A stretch of DNA of 64,000 nucleotides. Source: Microbulbifer sp. ALW1 (GTDB lineage Bacteria; Pseudomonadota; Gammaproteobacteria; Pseudomonadales; Cellvibrionaceae). Made by a program: the position numbers and the translations under genes. The notes under the pieces are model-generated. The model did not search any database, was not told the origin of the DNA, and saw only the letters and a program-made list of their open reading frames with translations. Shown piece by piece: positions 8,657 to 16,900 of the stretch (position 1 is its first letter; every line of letters starts with the position of its first letter). The stretch is taken from positions 4,572,501-4,636,500 of the forward strand of contig NZ_CP047569.1 in the NCBI RefSeq assembly GCF_009903625.1, read 5' to 3'.

Positions 8657-9385
8657 TCATGCAGACTGCCGACGATTTTTTTCATCGATCAGGCGACGCA
8701 CTTGCGCCTGGGAAGCGAGCACCATGTAGATGGCTTCGAGAAATCCAGCACGGTGGAGCTCGTTGAGGTCCTCTGCGTTCAATGCCCGCAGACGCTCTTC
8801 GTCAATGGTGTAAAACCCTTTTAGCTGATTGCTTTCACCATTATCGAGGGTGATATCCATGGTGAAGGATTCCAGAAGGCCGTGTACTTGCAACGCGCGT
8901 ACGAATTTTTCATTTTGCTCGATACCCGTGTGGATGGCATCCAGCATATCCGCTACGCCATCCAGGTACGGGGAACTGCCGCCATACTCAAGAAACAGCG
9001 CCTCACCTTGCTGGCGATTAATCCGCGGGTTGTCGAGATCCACGTGGATTACGCGACGAACTTTTTGCACACCATCTTCGACAAAATTCTGACGCCCGAT
9101 CAGGAATGGACCACGGCGGATCGTCAGCGGCGTATAGGAGGTTGCCCAGCGGCCATCGCGGAGATACAGGTTTTCACCGGGCTGTAGCCCCAACAATGCC
9201 AGCGGAAAGAAAGCACCACTATTGGCATCTTTCTGGAAAAAAATCGGGTATTGCCCCTGCAGCGCACGAAATTCCAGCGGGAAAGTGAGTGCGAACCAGG
9301 AGTCATCGCCAAAATCTGCCGAGGGCTCGGTTATCACGCGCAAATCGCGGTGTTCAACATTGTTCAGCAATACTGCATTGGCCAT
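8657..9385 (-). CDS. SapC-like protein
   Basis: A 242-residue protein of the SapC family (named after a Campylobacter S-layer locus gene). The N-terminal half has the usual pattern (WFALTFPLEFRALQGQYPIFF, LLGLQPGENLYL). There is no signal peptide or membrane segment. In Cellvibrionales and Xanthomonas this family occurs next to TonB receptors, tryptophan-halogenase-like genes and cupin-like genes, as it does here. The molecular role is unknown. An AAGAAGAGAG ribosome site precedes the ATG. It is the first gene of the SapC-cupin-halogenase set, placed just after the terminator of the receptor gene, so some transcription may read through from the receptor promoter. Confidence 0.85.
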   Translation of the reverse strand: MANAVLLNNVEHRDLRVITEPSADFGDDSWFALTFPLEFRALQGQYPIFFQKDANSGAFFPLALLGLQPGENLYLRDGRWATSYTPLTIRRGPFLIGRQNFVEDGVQKVRRVIHVDLDNPRINRQQGEALFLEYGGSSPYLDGVADMLDAIHTGIEQNEKFVRALQVHGLLESFTMDITLDNGESNQLKGFYTIDEERLRALNAEDLNELHRAGFLEAIYMVLASQAQVRRLIDEKNRRQSA

Positions 9386-9439
9386 TCTATTTCTCTCTTC
9401 TTGGATTTTTATTCTTTTGTCTATTTCTGGTTTCAGTGT

Positions 9440-9475
9440 ATGAAAAAAGCCGCTGACCCCGAGGCCAGCGGCTTT
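9440..9475 (-). terminator. Terminator of the beta-glucan TonB receptor gene
   Basis: AAAGCCGCTG (9446-9455) pairs with CAGCGGCTTT (9466-9475) around a ten-base loop, and the minus-strand transcript then runs into six U. It lies between the receptor stop (9511) and the SapC-like start (9385). Confidence 0.85.
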
Positions 9476-9510
9476 CCATTGCCTTACTTCATCCCATCCT
9501 GTGAAATGGC

Positions 9511-12504
9511 TTAGAAGGCGTAACGGGCACCCAGCTGCCAGCGGGCACCACCCTGGTAGTAACCCAGGACCTGGCGCTTGTCACGGCCGTGCACACGCTG
9601 GTACTCGTCGGTGACATTGATGCCTTCCAGGAATACCTGCAGGCCTTCCAGCTGCGGCACTTCGTAACTTACATTCAGGTCGATCTGATTGTAAGCCTCA
9701 ACGTACTGCGGGTTAGCACCGGTATTCTGTCCACGAGAGCTCAGGAACTCATCGCGCCAGTTATAGGCGATACGCGCCTGGAAGCCGTTCTTGTCGTAGA
9801 AGCCAACCAGGTTAGCGGAGTCGCTCAAACCAACCATGGCCTCCTGGTCAACCAGGATAAACGGATCGTACTCGAGTTCAGAATCCACGATGGTGTAGTT
9901 CGCCTGCAGACCGAAGCCGGTTTCACCGAACATGTGCTGTACTGCGAATTCGACACCATCGATGGTGTTTTCCACATCACTGTTCACGGGGGTGTCAACG
10001 CGGAACACCATATCGCGGTCAGTGGCCGGGTTGCCCTTGATGAAGATCTTGTCAACGGTAACGCCGTCTTCCAGGTAGGTCACATCGACAAACTCGCTGT
10101 CCGCGTAGTTGGCCGCGATGTACTGGCGAATGGACTCCGCATCATTGGCACCGTTGGCGCGAGCCTCGTCGACCAGAGCACCGTCCGCCGGGTTAGCAAT
10201 ATTGAACAGTGTCGTGTCGGTTTTGGCGTTGCTGATGAAGTTGGACACATCCTTGCGGAACAGGCCAACAGACGCGTAGCTGGTTTCACCGTAGTACCAC
10301 TCAACCGAGAGGTCGTAGTTGGTGGACTCGTAGGGCAGCAGGCTGGGGTTACCGGTAGAGCCGCCGCCGATACCGCCGTTGGCAATGGAGCCAATGGTGG
10401 TACCACCCTTGATGGAGTTGTAATCCGGGCGGGTAATCGCCTGGCTCACCGCCGCACGCGCCACCAGGTCTTCACGTACATCCAGCTTGAAGCCAATGCT
10501 CGGCAGCCAGTAGTCGTAGTTGCCTTTCTCGCTCAGGAATACCTGCTCACCATCACCGAGGATGGCCTGCTCGTTGTTGGAGTTCCACTCGGCGCGGCTG
10601 TAGGCCGGCACTACGGAAGTGGAGTCCACATCGGTCTGCTCGTAGCGCAGGCCAGCATTCACTTCATACGGCATGGTGCCGATCGCGGAGTTGAAGTTGT
10701 ACTGGGCGTAGGCCGAAGTAGATACCTCGATGGTCTCGCGGTCAGTGTCGGACGCGTAATCGGTAGAGGCGCAGAAAGCAGTGCCACAGTCACCGACACG
10801 GTTGGCGGTAGCGCGATCGGTGGCATTGCCAGCGTACAGCTGCTCGGCCATGGCACGCACGGCGTTGAAGTCCCACGCGTAGTAGATGTTCAGCGGGTCA
10901 AGTCCACCCACCTCGGAGAAGTCACCCCAGGAAGCGTCGAACTTGTCAGAGATACTCTCTGCGCTGAACAGGCCATCCGGAAGGTCGGAAGCCGGGCCGG
11001 CGCCGCCCCAGTTGTTACGCTGCACGCCAACAGACTGGGAGTGATTGACCACTTCCTGGCGGGCGATACCAAAATCGATGTCGCTGGACTCGGTCAGCTC
11101 GAAGTTCCCGCCGAAGCGGAACTGGTCAACTTCAGATACGTCTTTGGAGTTGGTGAACACGGAGCCAGTTACGATGATATCCGACGCATTAATGCCATTG
11201 GCGGTATCGATATGAATGGCCGGGATATCGCCGGTGAAGTCTACGCTGCTGGCATTGCGCACCATGGCGGCAACGGTCAGCACGTTGCTGGTACCCCAGG
11301 GGCTATCCGGGCTGCGCTCGGCATTGGAATGCTGGCCGTCAAAGAAGAGGTTCAGGCGATCGTTGACCTGCCACTCCAGGTTGATACCCAGCATGTCACC
11401 TTCGTGGATCTCCGCCATGCTGCCGCCGCCCATGGCGACATCGCTCGGGCTACCGTAGAACTCGGAATAGATGATCGGGGTGGAGATAGGACCGTCACTC
11501 CAGACGCCGCGCTGGTCACCCTGCCAGGCGTGGTACACGGAAATATCGTTGAACTGTTTGGCGATCTTGTTCTGGTAGTAGTTGTAATCCAGGGTCGCGG
11601 TCACGTCGTCGTTCGGCGCCCACTGCAGTACCAGCTGGCCGTTGGTGCGCTTGCGCTGCTGCTCTTCAAACTTGTAGGCCGCATTCTGCGCTACCGAGTA
11701 GATGTCGCCTTCACCCGGACGGTTCACCTGGTTGTCGACCGGTACCGCACCCCAGGCATCGTTGACGCCATCCCAGTTGTTGTCCATCTGGCCTTCAACA
11801 CTGATCCAGCCGCCCGGTACCAGCGCCTGCTGGCTGCCGCTCTCGCGCTCGGACACGCTACCGGAAATGGCTACACCGATGGTGCCGTCGGCAAAAGTAT
11901 CGGAGAAGAAGCCGCTGTATTCCGGAGTCAGGTTCGCGTCTTCTGAAGACTCGTCCATCACGCCCTTGACCGCAAAGCGCATGGTGCGCTCAGGGGTATT
12001 CAGCGGACGGGCAGTCAACAGGTTGATGGTGGCACCCATACCGCCGGAAGGCAGGGTAGCATCGCTGGTCTTGGCAACCTCTACACCGGTTACCATGTCA
12101 GAGGCGATATTCTGGAAATCGAAGGAGCGACCACCAGTGGTGCGCGCCAGCTGGCGTCCGTTCAGGGTTACCAGGTTGAAGTCGGGGCCAAGACCGCGCA
12201 CGGTCACCTTGCTGCCCTCGCCGTTTACACGGTCGATGGACACACCGGAGATGCGCTGCATGGATTCTGCGAGGTTGGTATCGGGGAACTTGCCGATATC
12301 TTCTGCGGAGATGGCGTCGACAATACCTTTGGCATCGCGCTTCACATCCATGGACTTCTCAAGGCTGCCGCGAATACCCAGCACTACCACTTCTTCCAGT
12401 GCTGCATCCTGTTCGGTTTGAGCCAGGGCATGCCCACTAATGCCCGTGAGGGTAGCGATGGCTACCGCAATGGAATTCTTCTTGAATCCGGTCATTTTAT
12501 TCAT
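9511..12504 (-). CDS. TonB-dependent receptor (Xanthomonas/Caulobacter type), probable beta-glucan oligosaccharide importer
   Basis: A 997-residue outer-membrane receptor that should take up large oligosaccharides using TonB/ExbBD energy. It has a signal peptide (cleavage after GHALA), a TonB-box-like segment (ALEEVVVLGIRG), and a plug domain with KFPDTNLAESMQRISGVSI and VTVRGLGPDFNLVTLNG. The 22-strand barrel ends in the aromatic residue pattern expected of outer-membrane proteins (GARYAF). Length and plug sequence fit the TIGR01782-type family common in carbohydrate loci. Neighbouring GH16, GH3 and CBM56 genes point to laminarin-type ligands (inference). It ends in a strong terminator and carries operator copy C about 130-171 bases upstream. 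The ATG at 12504 is the start that gives the signal peptide. Confidence 0.93.
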   Translation of the reverse strand: MNKMTGFKKNSIAVAIATLTGISGHALAQTEQDAALEEVVVLGIRGSLEKSMDVKRDAKGIVDAISAEDIGKFPDTNLAESMQRISGVSIDRVNGEGSKVTVRGLGPDFNLVTLNGRQLARTTGGRSFDFQNIASDMVTGVEVAKTSDATLPSGGMGATINLLTARPLNTPERTMRFAVKGVMDESSEDANLTPEYSGFFSDTFADGTIGVAISGSVSERESGSQQALVPGGWISVEGQMDNNWDGVNDAWGAVPVDNQVNRPGEGDIYSVAQNAAYKFEEQQRKRTNGQLVLQWAPNDDVTATLDYNYYQNKIAKQFNDISVYHAWQGDQRGVWSDGPISTPIIYSEFYGSPSDVAMGGGSMAEIHEGDMLGINLEWQVNDRLNLFFDGQHSNAERSPDSPWGTSNVLTVAAMVRNASSVDFTGDIPAIHIDTANGINASDIIVTGSVFTNSKDVSEVDQFRFGGNFELTESSDIDFGIARQEVVNHSQSVGVQRNNWGGAGPASDLPDGLFSAESISDKFDASWGDFSEVGGLDPLNIYYAWDFNAVRAMAEQLYAGNATDRATANRVGDCGTAFCASTDYASDTDRETIEVSTSAYAQYNFNSAIGTMPYEVNAGLRYEQTDVDSTSVVPAYSRAEWNSNNEQAILGDGEQVFLSEKGNYDYWLPSIGFKLDVREDLVARAAVSQAITRPDYNSIKGGTTIGSIANGGIGGGSTGNPSLLPYESTNYDLSVEWYYGETSYASVGLFRKDVSNFISNAKTDTTLFNIANPADGALVDEARANGANDAESIRQYIAANYADSEFVDVTYLEDGVTVDKIFIKGNPATDRDMVFRVDTPVNSDVENTIDGVEFAVQHMFGETGFGLQANYTIVDSELEYDPFILVDQEAMVGLSDSANLVGFYDKNGFQARIAYNWRDEFLSSRGQNTGANPQYVEAYNQIDLNVSYEVPQLEGLQVFLEGINVTDEYQRVHGRDKRQVLGYYQGGARWQLGARYAF

Positions 12505-12909
12505 GGAGTTGTCTCCCCCATCGTCACGTCATTTTCGTTATTGGTTTCGCCAGGGTGGGTACCTCAGAGACCGCAATAGGATAACCCGATCTGGCGCCAC
12601 GCTATACTCCCGCTGCGCCTCAATATGAGTCGTCCCACCTTGGGGAAATGGCCCAAAATGGACTATCCCACCTTGAATCAGGCAAAGCGGGAACGAAAAA
12701 AACCTTTAGATTCAACAACTTAAAGATTTGGCGCATTTATGCACCAGCCGTGGGCAGAATGCCGTCCAGATGAGGGCAAGCGGCGAGAAAAGTGGGGCCC
12801 AGGGGTCGCAACACAGGAATGACCGGCTAGACATAGCTGCCCAACCGAGATGCGTTGAAGAAATAGCGGCGGCCGGCAAAGCCGACCGCAGCAGATGTTG
12901 ATCGGCCGG
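12505..12909. other. Intergenic region between receptor start and symporter end
   Basis: These 405 bases hold operator copy C at 12634-12675 and, in the first 130 bases, the receptor's leader. No coding sequence, convincing -35/-10 pair or terminator with a U-tract was recognised in the rest. Confidence 0.5.
12634..12675. promoter_or_regulatory. Shared inverted-repeat operator, copy C (upstream of TonB receptor)
   Basis: CCCACCTTG at 12634, inverted CAAAATGGA at 12654 and a third half-site CCCACCTTG at 12667 have the same 20- and 13-base steps as copy A. The GTCGT flank is also shared. It lies 130-171 bases upstream of the receptor start, so the receptor is the likely target. Confidence 0.65.
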
Positions 12910-14511
12910 TTACCACCAGGTGGCGTAGAGCGCGGTCAGCAACAGCACCACGCCAATACCCGCCAGGTTAAAAGACTGATCGGTCGCAAAGCCCGTTTGA
13001 CTGACCGCATCCCCTCGAACTTCTGTCGGCTCCCCCGCTCCGCCAGCGACCGCTCCGGATTGCAGCAGCGAGGCGATGACCGCCAGCGCCAGACAACAGA
13101 GGAACACCAGCCCCACCCGGTCGATAAACGGCAGTTCCGGCCAGGCAAACTTCAGCAACAGCGACAACACCGCCGAAGCCAGTGCCGCCACCAGCGCCCC
13201 ATTGGCGGTAGCCAGCGGCCAGAAGATCCCCAGCAGGCAGAGCACCACAATGCCCGGCGTGAAGAAGCCGGTGAACTCCTGAATGTACTGGAACGCCTGG
13301 TCAAAGTTGCCCAGTAGCGGCCGGGCACATAGCGCTGCCAGCAGCAGGGATACCGCACCGGCGATGCGACCGACGCGCACGTAATGCGCCTCACTCTCGT
13401 CCGGGCGTCGGTGGCAGTACAGATCCATAGTAAAGATGGTGGCAATGCTGTTAACCATAGACCCCAGGGAAGACACAATGGCGGCAATCAGGGCAGCGAA
13501 GATCAGCCCCTTCAGCCCAACCGGCATCAGGTTCATAAGCGCCGGATAGGCCTGGTCCGCGCGCGCCAGGTCCGGCAGCAGCACCACCGCGGCGATCCCC
13601 GGCAACACCACAATCAGCGGCATCAACAGCTTGAGGTAAGCGGCAAACACAATGCCCTTCTGGCCTTCCCGCAGATCCTTCGCCGCCAGTGCCCGCTGGA
13701 TGATGTATTGATTGAACCCCCAGTAGGACAGGTTCATCACCCACATGCCGCCCACCAGCACCGAGATCCCCGGCAGGCTTGCGTAATGCGGGCTGTCCGC
13801 AGAGAGGATCATGTCGAACTTTTCCGGGGCCCGCTCGGCCAAGATGGTAAACCCGGCGAACACCCCGGCGCCCTCGCCGATTCGGTCCAGGGCTATAAAA
13901 GAAAGCACCAGACCACCGAATATAAGCAGTACTACCTGAATCACATCGGTCAGCGCCACCGCTTTGAGCCCGCCGTACAGGGAATAGGCCAGTGCCAGTA
14001 CCACCAGAAACCCCATGCCATAGGCCAGCTCTACACCGGCGATAGTGTGAATGGTCAGTGCCCCAAGCCACAGGATCGCCGTGAGATTGACGAATACATA
14101 GACCCCGAGCCAGAACACCGCGAGGATGGTTTTCACCCGGTTGTCGTAACGCTGTTGCAGGAACTGGGGCATGGTGTAGATACGCCGGGCGACGAATACC
14201 GGCAGAAAGTACTTGCCGACGATGATCAGGGTGATGGCCGCCATCCACTCGTAGGAAGCGATGGCGAGGCCAATGGCATAGCCGGAGCCGGACATGCCGA
14301 TAATCTGCTCCGCAGAGATATTCGCCGCAATCAGCGATGCCCCCACCGCCCACCAGGGCAACCCCTTGCCGGCCAGGAAATAGTCTCGGGTACTTTTCTG
14401 ACGCCCGTCTTTCTCCCGGGATACCAGCCAGGCGACGGTCACCAGAAATACGATATATACAGCGACCACGCCGGTATCCACCAGCGAGCCGCCAATCAGC
14501 GGGAAATCCAT
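12910..14511 (-). CDS. Sodium:solute symporter (SSS family), probable glucose/sugar uptake
   Basis: A 533-residue inner-membrane symporter of the SSS/SGLT family with about 14 hydrophobic segments. Family landmarks include RDYFLAGKGLPWWAVG after the first helix, AEQIIGMSGSGYAIG, and the long central stretch YSLYGGLKAVALTDVIQ. This form is close to bacterial sodium/glucose (vSGLT-like) carriers, so uptake of glucose released by GH3 is plausible. The ATG at 14511 (MDFPLIGG) is chosen over an upstream GTG at 14550 because it follows a GGAAGAGAGAAAAG ribosome site and starts right before the first membrane segment. It is divergent from the MFS gene, and the two LacI-type operators in the shared region could affect both. 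Substrate is inferred from context. Confidence 0.9.
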   Translation of the reverse strand: MDFPLIGGSLVDTGVVAVYIVFLVTVAWLVSREKDGRQKSTRDYFLAGKGLPWWAVGASLIAANISAEQIIGMSGSGYAIGLAIASYEWMAAITLIIVGKYFLPVFVARRIYTMPQFLQQRYDNRVKTILAVFWLGVYVFVNLTAILWLGALTIHTIAGVELAYGMGFLVVLALAYSLYGGLKAVALTDVIQVVLLIFGGLVLSFIALDRIGEGAGVFAGFTILAERAPEKFDMILSADSPHYASLPGISVLVGGMWVMNLSYWGFNQYIIQRALAAKDLREGQKGIVFAAYLKLLMPLIVVLPGIAAVVLLPDLARADQAYPALMNLMPVGLKGLIFAALIAAIVSSLGSMVNSIATIFTMDLYCHRRPDESEAHYVRVGRIAGAVSLLLAALCARPLLGNFDQAFQYIQEFTGFFTPGIVVLCLLGIFWPLATANGALVAALASAVLSLLLKFAWPELPFIDRVGLVFLCCLALAVIASLLQSGAVAGGAGEPTEVRGDAVSQTGFATDQSFNLAGIGVVLLLTALYATWW

Positions 14512-14649
14512 GATTGTCTTTTCTCTCTTCCACAGGGAAGCTGCGCACAACGGCTGACGCTTCCGGTTTTCGGTTATTTTTATTCAGTGGTCGATCGACG
14601 GGGGCAATGCTAACGGCAAGTACCAGCGGGGAACACCGCGGTTTCCCAT

Positions 14650-14661
14650 GAATACGTTTTC
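14650..14661. promoter_or_regulatory. LacI-type operator 1 (MFS/SSS divergent region)
   Basis: GAATACGTTTTC differs by one base from the palindrome GAAAACGTTTTC that recurs at other genes of the alpha-glucan locus. It lies 119-130 bases upstream of the MFS start. Confidence 0.65.
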
Positions 14662-14722
14662 ACATAGTGGGAAAACCATTTTGTGCTGGATTGCGACCAA
14701 GGTCATGGGGTTTGCGGTTGCG

Positions 14723-14734
14723 GAAAACGTTTTC
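14723..14734. promoter_or_regulatory. LacI-type operator 2 (MFS promoter)
   Basis: A perfect GAAAACGTTTTC palindrome 46 bases upstream of the chosen MFS start. Its presence argues that translation begins downstream at 14780 and not at the upstream in-frame ATG at 14648, which would put both operators inside the coding region. Confidence 0.8.
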
Positions 14735-14779
14735 ACCCCATACTCTCTGTGGGACCTAACGCAAAAGAACAACAATAAA

Positions 14780-16342
14780 ATGCTGCACAGTCCTCGTGAA
14801 CAGACAGCACCGGAAGCACCCAAACTGCCAAAACTGCATTTCTGGCAGATCTGGAGCCTTTGCTTTGGCTTTGCCGGTATTCAGTTTTGCTTTGCCCTGC
14901 AGAACGCCAATGTCAGCCGGATTTTCCAATCCCTTGGCGCCAGCGTGGAAGATATTCCCATCCTGTGGGTCGCCGCGCCGATTACCGGCCTGCTGATTCA
15001 GCCCATCGTCGGTTACCTCAGTGACAACACCTGGAACCGCTTCGGTCGCCGCCGCCCCTTCCTGATTGCCGGCGCCTTTGCCGCGGCAACAGCGCTGCTG
15101 GTGATGCCCAACTCCACGGAATTGTGGATGGCCGCGGCCATGCTGTGGATTCTCGATGCCTCCCTGAATGTGATGCTCGGTCCCTCGGTAGCACTGGTGG
15201 GCGATATGCTGCCGGAAGAACAGCGCTCCAGCGGCTTTTCCATGCAGAGTTTTTTTATCGGTGTCAGCGCCGTGGTGGCCTCGGCCATGCCCTGGACCTT
15301 GAATCACTGGTTCGATGTAACCAATACCAGTGCCGGTAAAGCCATCCCCGATTCGGTGACCTACGCCTTTTATATCGGTGCGGCGATTGTGCTGTTTACG
15401 GTGCTGTGGACTTGCGTAAGCACCCGCGAGTACAGCCCGGAGCAGCTGCAACGGGAAAAGCACAGCCTGGGGGAGAAGTGGCAGGACACCTACAATGCGG
15501 CCAAAAACCAGCCACGTTTTCTCCGCCAGGGTACCGTGTTTACCCTGTCCGGTGCGCTGGCGACAGTCGCCGTGCTGGCCCTGGCACTGGACAAGAAGTT
15601 GCTGATTTTAACTCTGGGGATTGTCGGCTACGGCGCCTTCCAGCTGCTCGCAGCCAACATGTACCGACGACGCAAGTACCGCAACGGTCTTTATCAGATC
15701 ATGCACGACATCCTGGAGATGCCCACCACCATGCGTCAGCTGGCGGTCGTCCAGTTCTTCACCTGGTTCGCACTCTTTTCCCTGTGGATTTACGGTACGC
15801 CGGCGGTTGCCAGCTTTCACTTCGGCGCGAGTGATGCAAATTCCGCGCTCTACAACGAGGGCGCCAACTGGGTAGGCATTCTGTTTGCCACCTACAACGG
15901 TTTTGCCGCGCTCGCCGCCATTGCCATCCCCTGGATGATCAGTGCGATCGGTATTCAGCGTGCGCACATCCTCAACCTGTTGCTTGGCGCCGGAGCCATG
16001 CTGTCGTTTCTGTGGATTCGCGATCCGCAGTGGCTGCTGGTTTCGATGGTCGCCATGGGCTTTGCCTGGGCATCCATTCTTGCGATCCCCTACTCCATCC
16101 TTACCTGCACCCTGCCGCAACATAAAATGGGAACCTATGCGGGGATCTTCAACCTGTTTATCGTGATTCCGCAGATTCTTGCCTCCAGCCTGCTGGCACT
16201 GGTCGTGCACCACCTGTTTGCCGGCCAGGCCATCTACGTGCTCGGGCTGGCTGGTCTGCTGCTGCTTGCCGCGGCCGGCGCCACCTGTTTTGTCCGCATA
16301 GAATCCGCTCCCGCAGAAGCCGCAGGGGCTGCCGCCATTTAA
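14780..16342 (+). CDS. MFS sugar transporter, MalT/SLC45-like (maltose type)
   Basis: A 520-residue inner-membrane carrier with 12 predicted helices, related to the proton-coupled maltose/sucrose carriers of Caulobacter, Xanthomonas and Shewanella loci. The first half has ITGLLIQPIVGYLSDNTWNR followed by the MFS loop GRRRPF. Conserved family stretches such as FALQNANVSRIFQSLGA are present. It would import maltose- or nigerose-type disaccharides produced by the GH87/GH97 enzymes (inference). Start: an in-frame ATG at 14648 exists, but ATG 14780 is preferred because two operators lie between them and the homologous part begins soon after it. The ribosome site is weak. It is the first gene of the alpha-glucan cluster. 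Confidence 0.88.
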   Translation: MLHSPREQTAPEAPKLPKLHFWQIWSLCFGFAGIQFCFALQNANVSRIFQSLGASVEDIPILWVAAPITGLLIQPIVGYLSDNTWNRFGRRRPFLIAGAFAAATALLVMPNSTELWMAAAMLWILDASLNVMLGPSVALVGDMLPEEQRSSGFSMQSFFIGVSAVVASAMPWTLNHWFDVTNTSAGKAIPDSVTYAFYIGAAIVLFTVLWTCVSTREYSPEQLQREKHSLGEKWQDTYNAAKNQPRFLRQGTVFTLSGALATVAVLALALDKKLLILTLGIVGYGAFQLLAANMYRRRKYRNGLYQIMHDILEMPTTMRQLAVVQFFTWFALFSLWIYGTPAVASFHFGASDANSALYNEGANWVGILFATYNGFAALAAIAIPWMISAIGIQRAHILNLLLGAGAMLSFLWIRDPQWLLVSMVAMGFAWASILAIPYSILTCTLPQHKMGTYAGIFNLFIVIPQILASSLLALVVHHLFAGQAIYVLGLAGLLLLAAAGATCFVRIESAPAEAAGAAAI

Positions 16343-16900
16343 GCGGCGTGCCCGCGGCTGCCAATGCGTGCCTGCGATCACTGATCCCCTGTGATTCTTC
16401 TCTCCCTTGTCTCCTTTCGCTTCCGGCGTTGCGGCCTCGCCAGGTCTCCTCCCACCGATATTTGGTGTTTTCTGAAAACGTTTTCCGACTGAAAACGTTT
16501 TCAGCTGGAGAAAACGTTTTCATCCTGTTTTCATGGGATTTCCGTTGACGCTCGGAATTTGACTTCATTACATTTGAAAAAAATCGCAGAAAACCGGAGC
16601 CAGAAAACTCCGACACTTCGCGAAAAATGAAGCGATTCCATTGCAAAAATAACACCAGCAACCGGAACGCCGCAGCAGATGAGAGAAAGAGACAACCGGC
16701 CTTTGTGGCGCCCGGGATTCCTACCCCGGCTCGCAAAGTTTGACCTGGCAATGCATTCCGCCAGCACCCCGCCAACCGCTCCTTTCACCACCGGATTCGC
16801 CCACCCCACGGGCGAAGCGCTTGCTCAGATTGTCACGTGCAGGCTTTCGTTGTTTGGGATCAATAACAAGTAACCAATAATTGGTGATCAGGGGAGATTC
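16343..16900. other. 558-base control region before the alpha-glucan TonB receptor
   Basis: The region holds three tandem LacI-type operators (16474-16521). A possible promoter follows, TTGACG at 16545 and TTACAT at 16568 with 17 bases between; the -10 match is poor, so this is tentative. A 37-codon ORF from about 16627 has no recognisable features. About 300 bases of untranslated leader would precede the receptor if this promoter is used. Confidence 0.5.
16474..16521. promoter_or_regulatory. Three tandem LacI-type operators before TonB receptor
   Basis: Perfect GAAAACGTTTTC palindromes lie at 16474-16485, 16491-16502 and 16510-16521, with 17- and 19-base steps. Such clustering suggests cooperative binding by the LacI-family protein encoded at 31.1 kb. 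It is the strongest operator array in the window. Confidence 0.85.

Noticed and set aside
9589..11946. 785-codon plus-strand open frame opposite the TonB receptor
   Set aside because: It is the antisense shadow of the receptor gene, has no start signal or recognisable domain, and its valine/glycine-rich make-up reflects complementary codons.
13384..14613. 409-codon plus-strand open frame opposite the symporter
   Set aside because: Antisense shadow: rich in His/Gln/Arg, no family resemblance, and it covers a well-conserved SSS transporter.
14648..14779. 44-residue N-terminal extension of the MFS transporter
   Set aside because: It would place two LacI-type operators in coding sequence and has no counterpart in the family.
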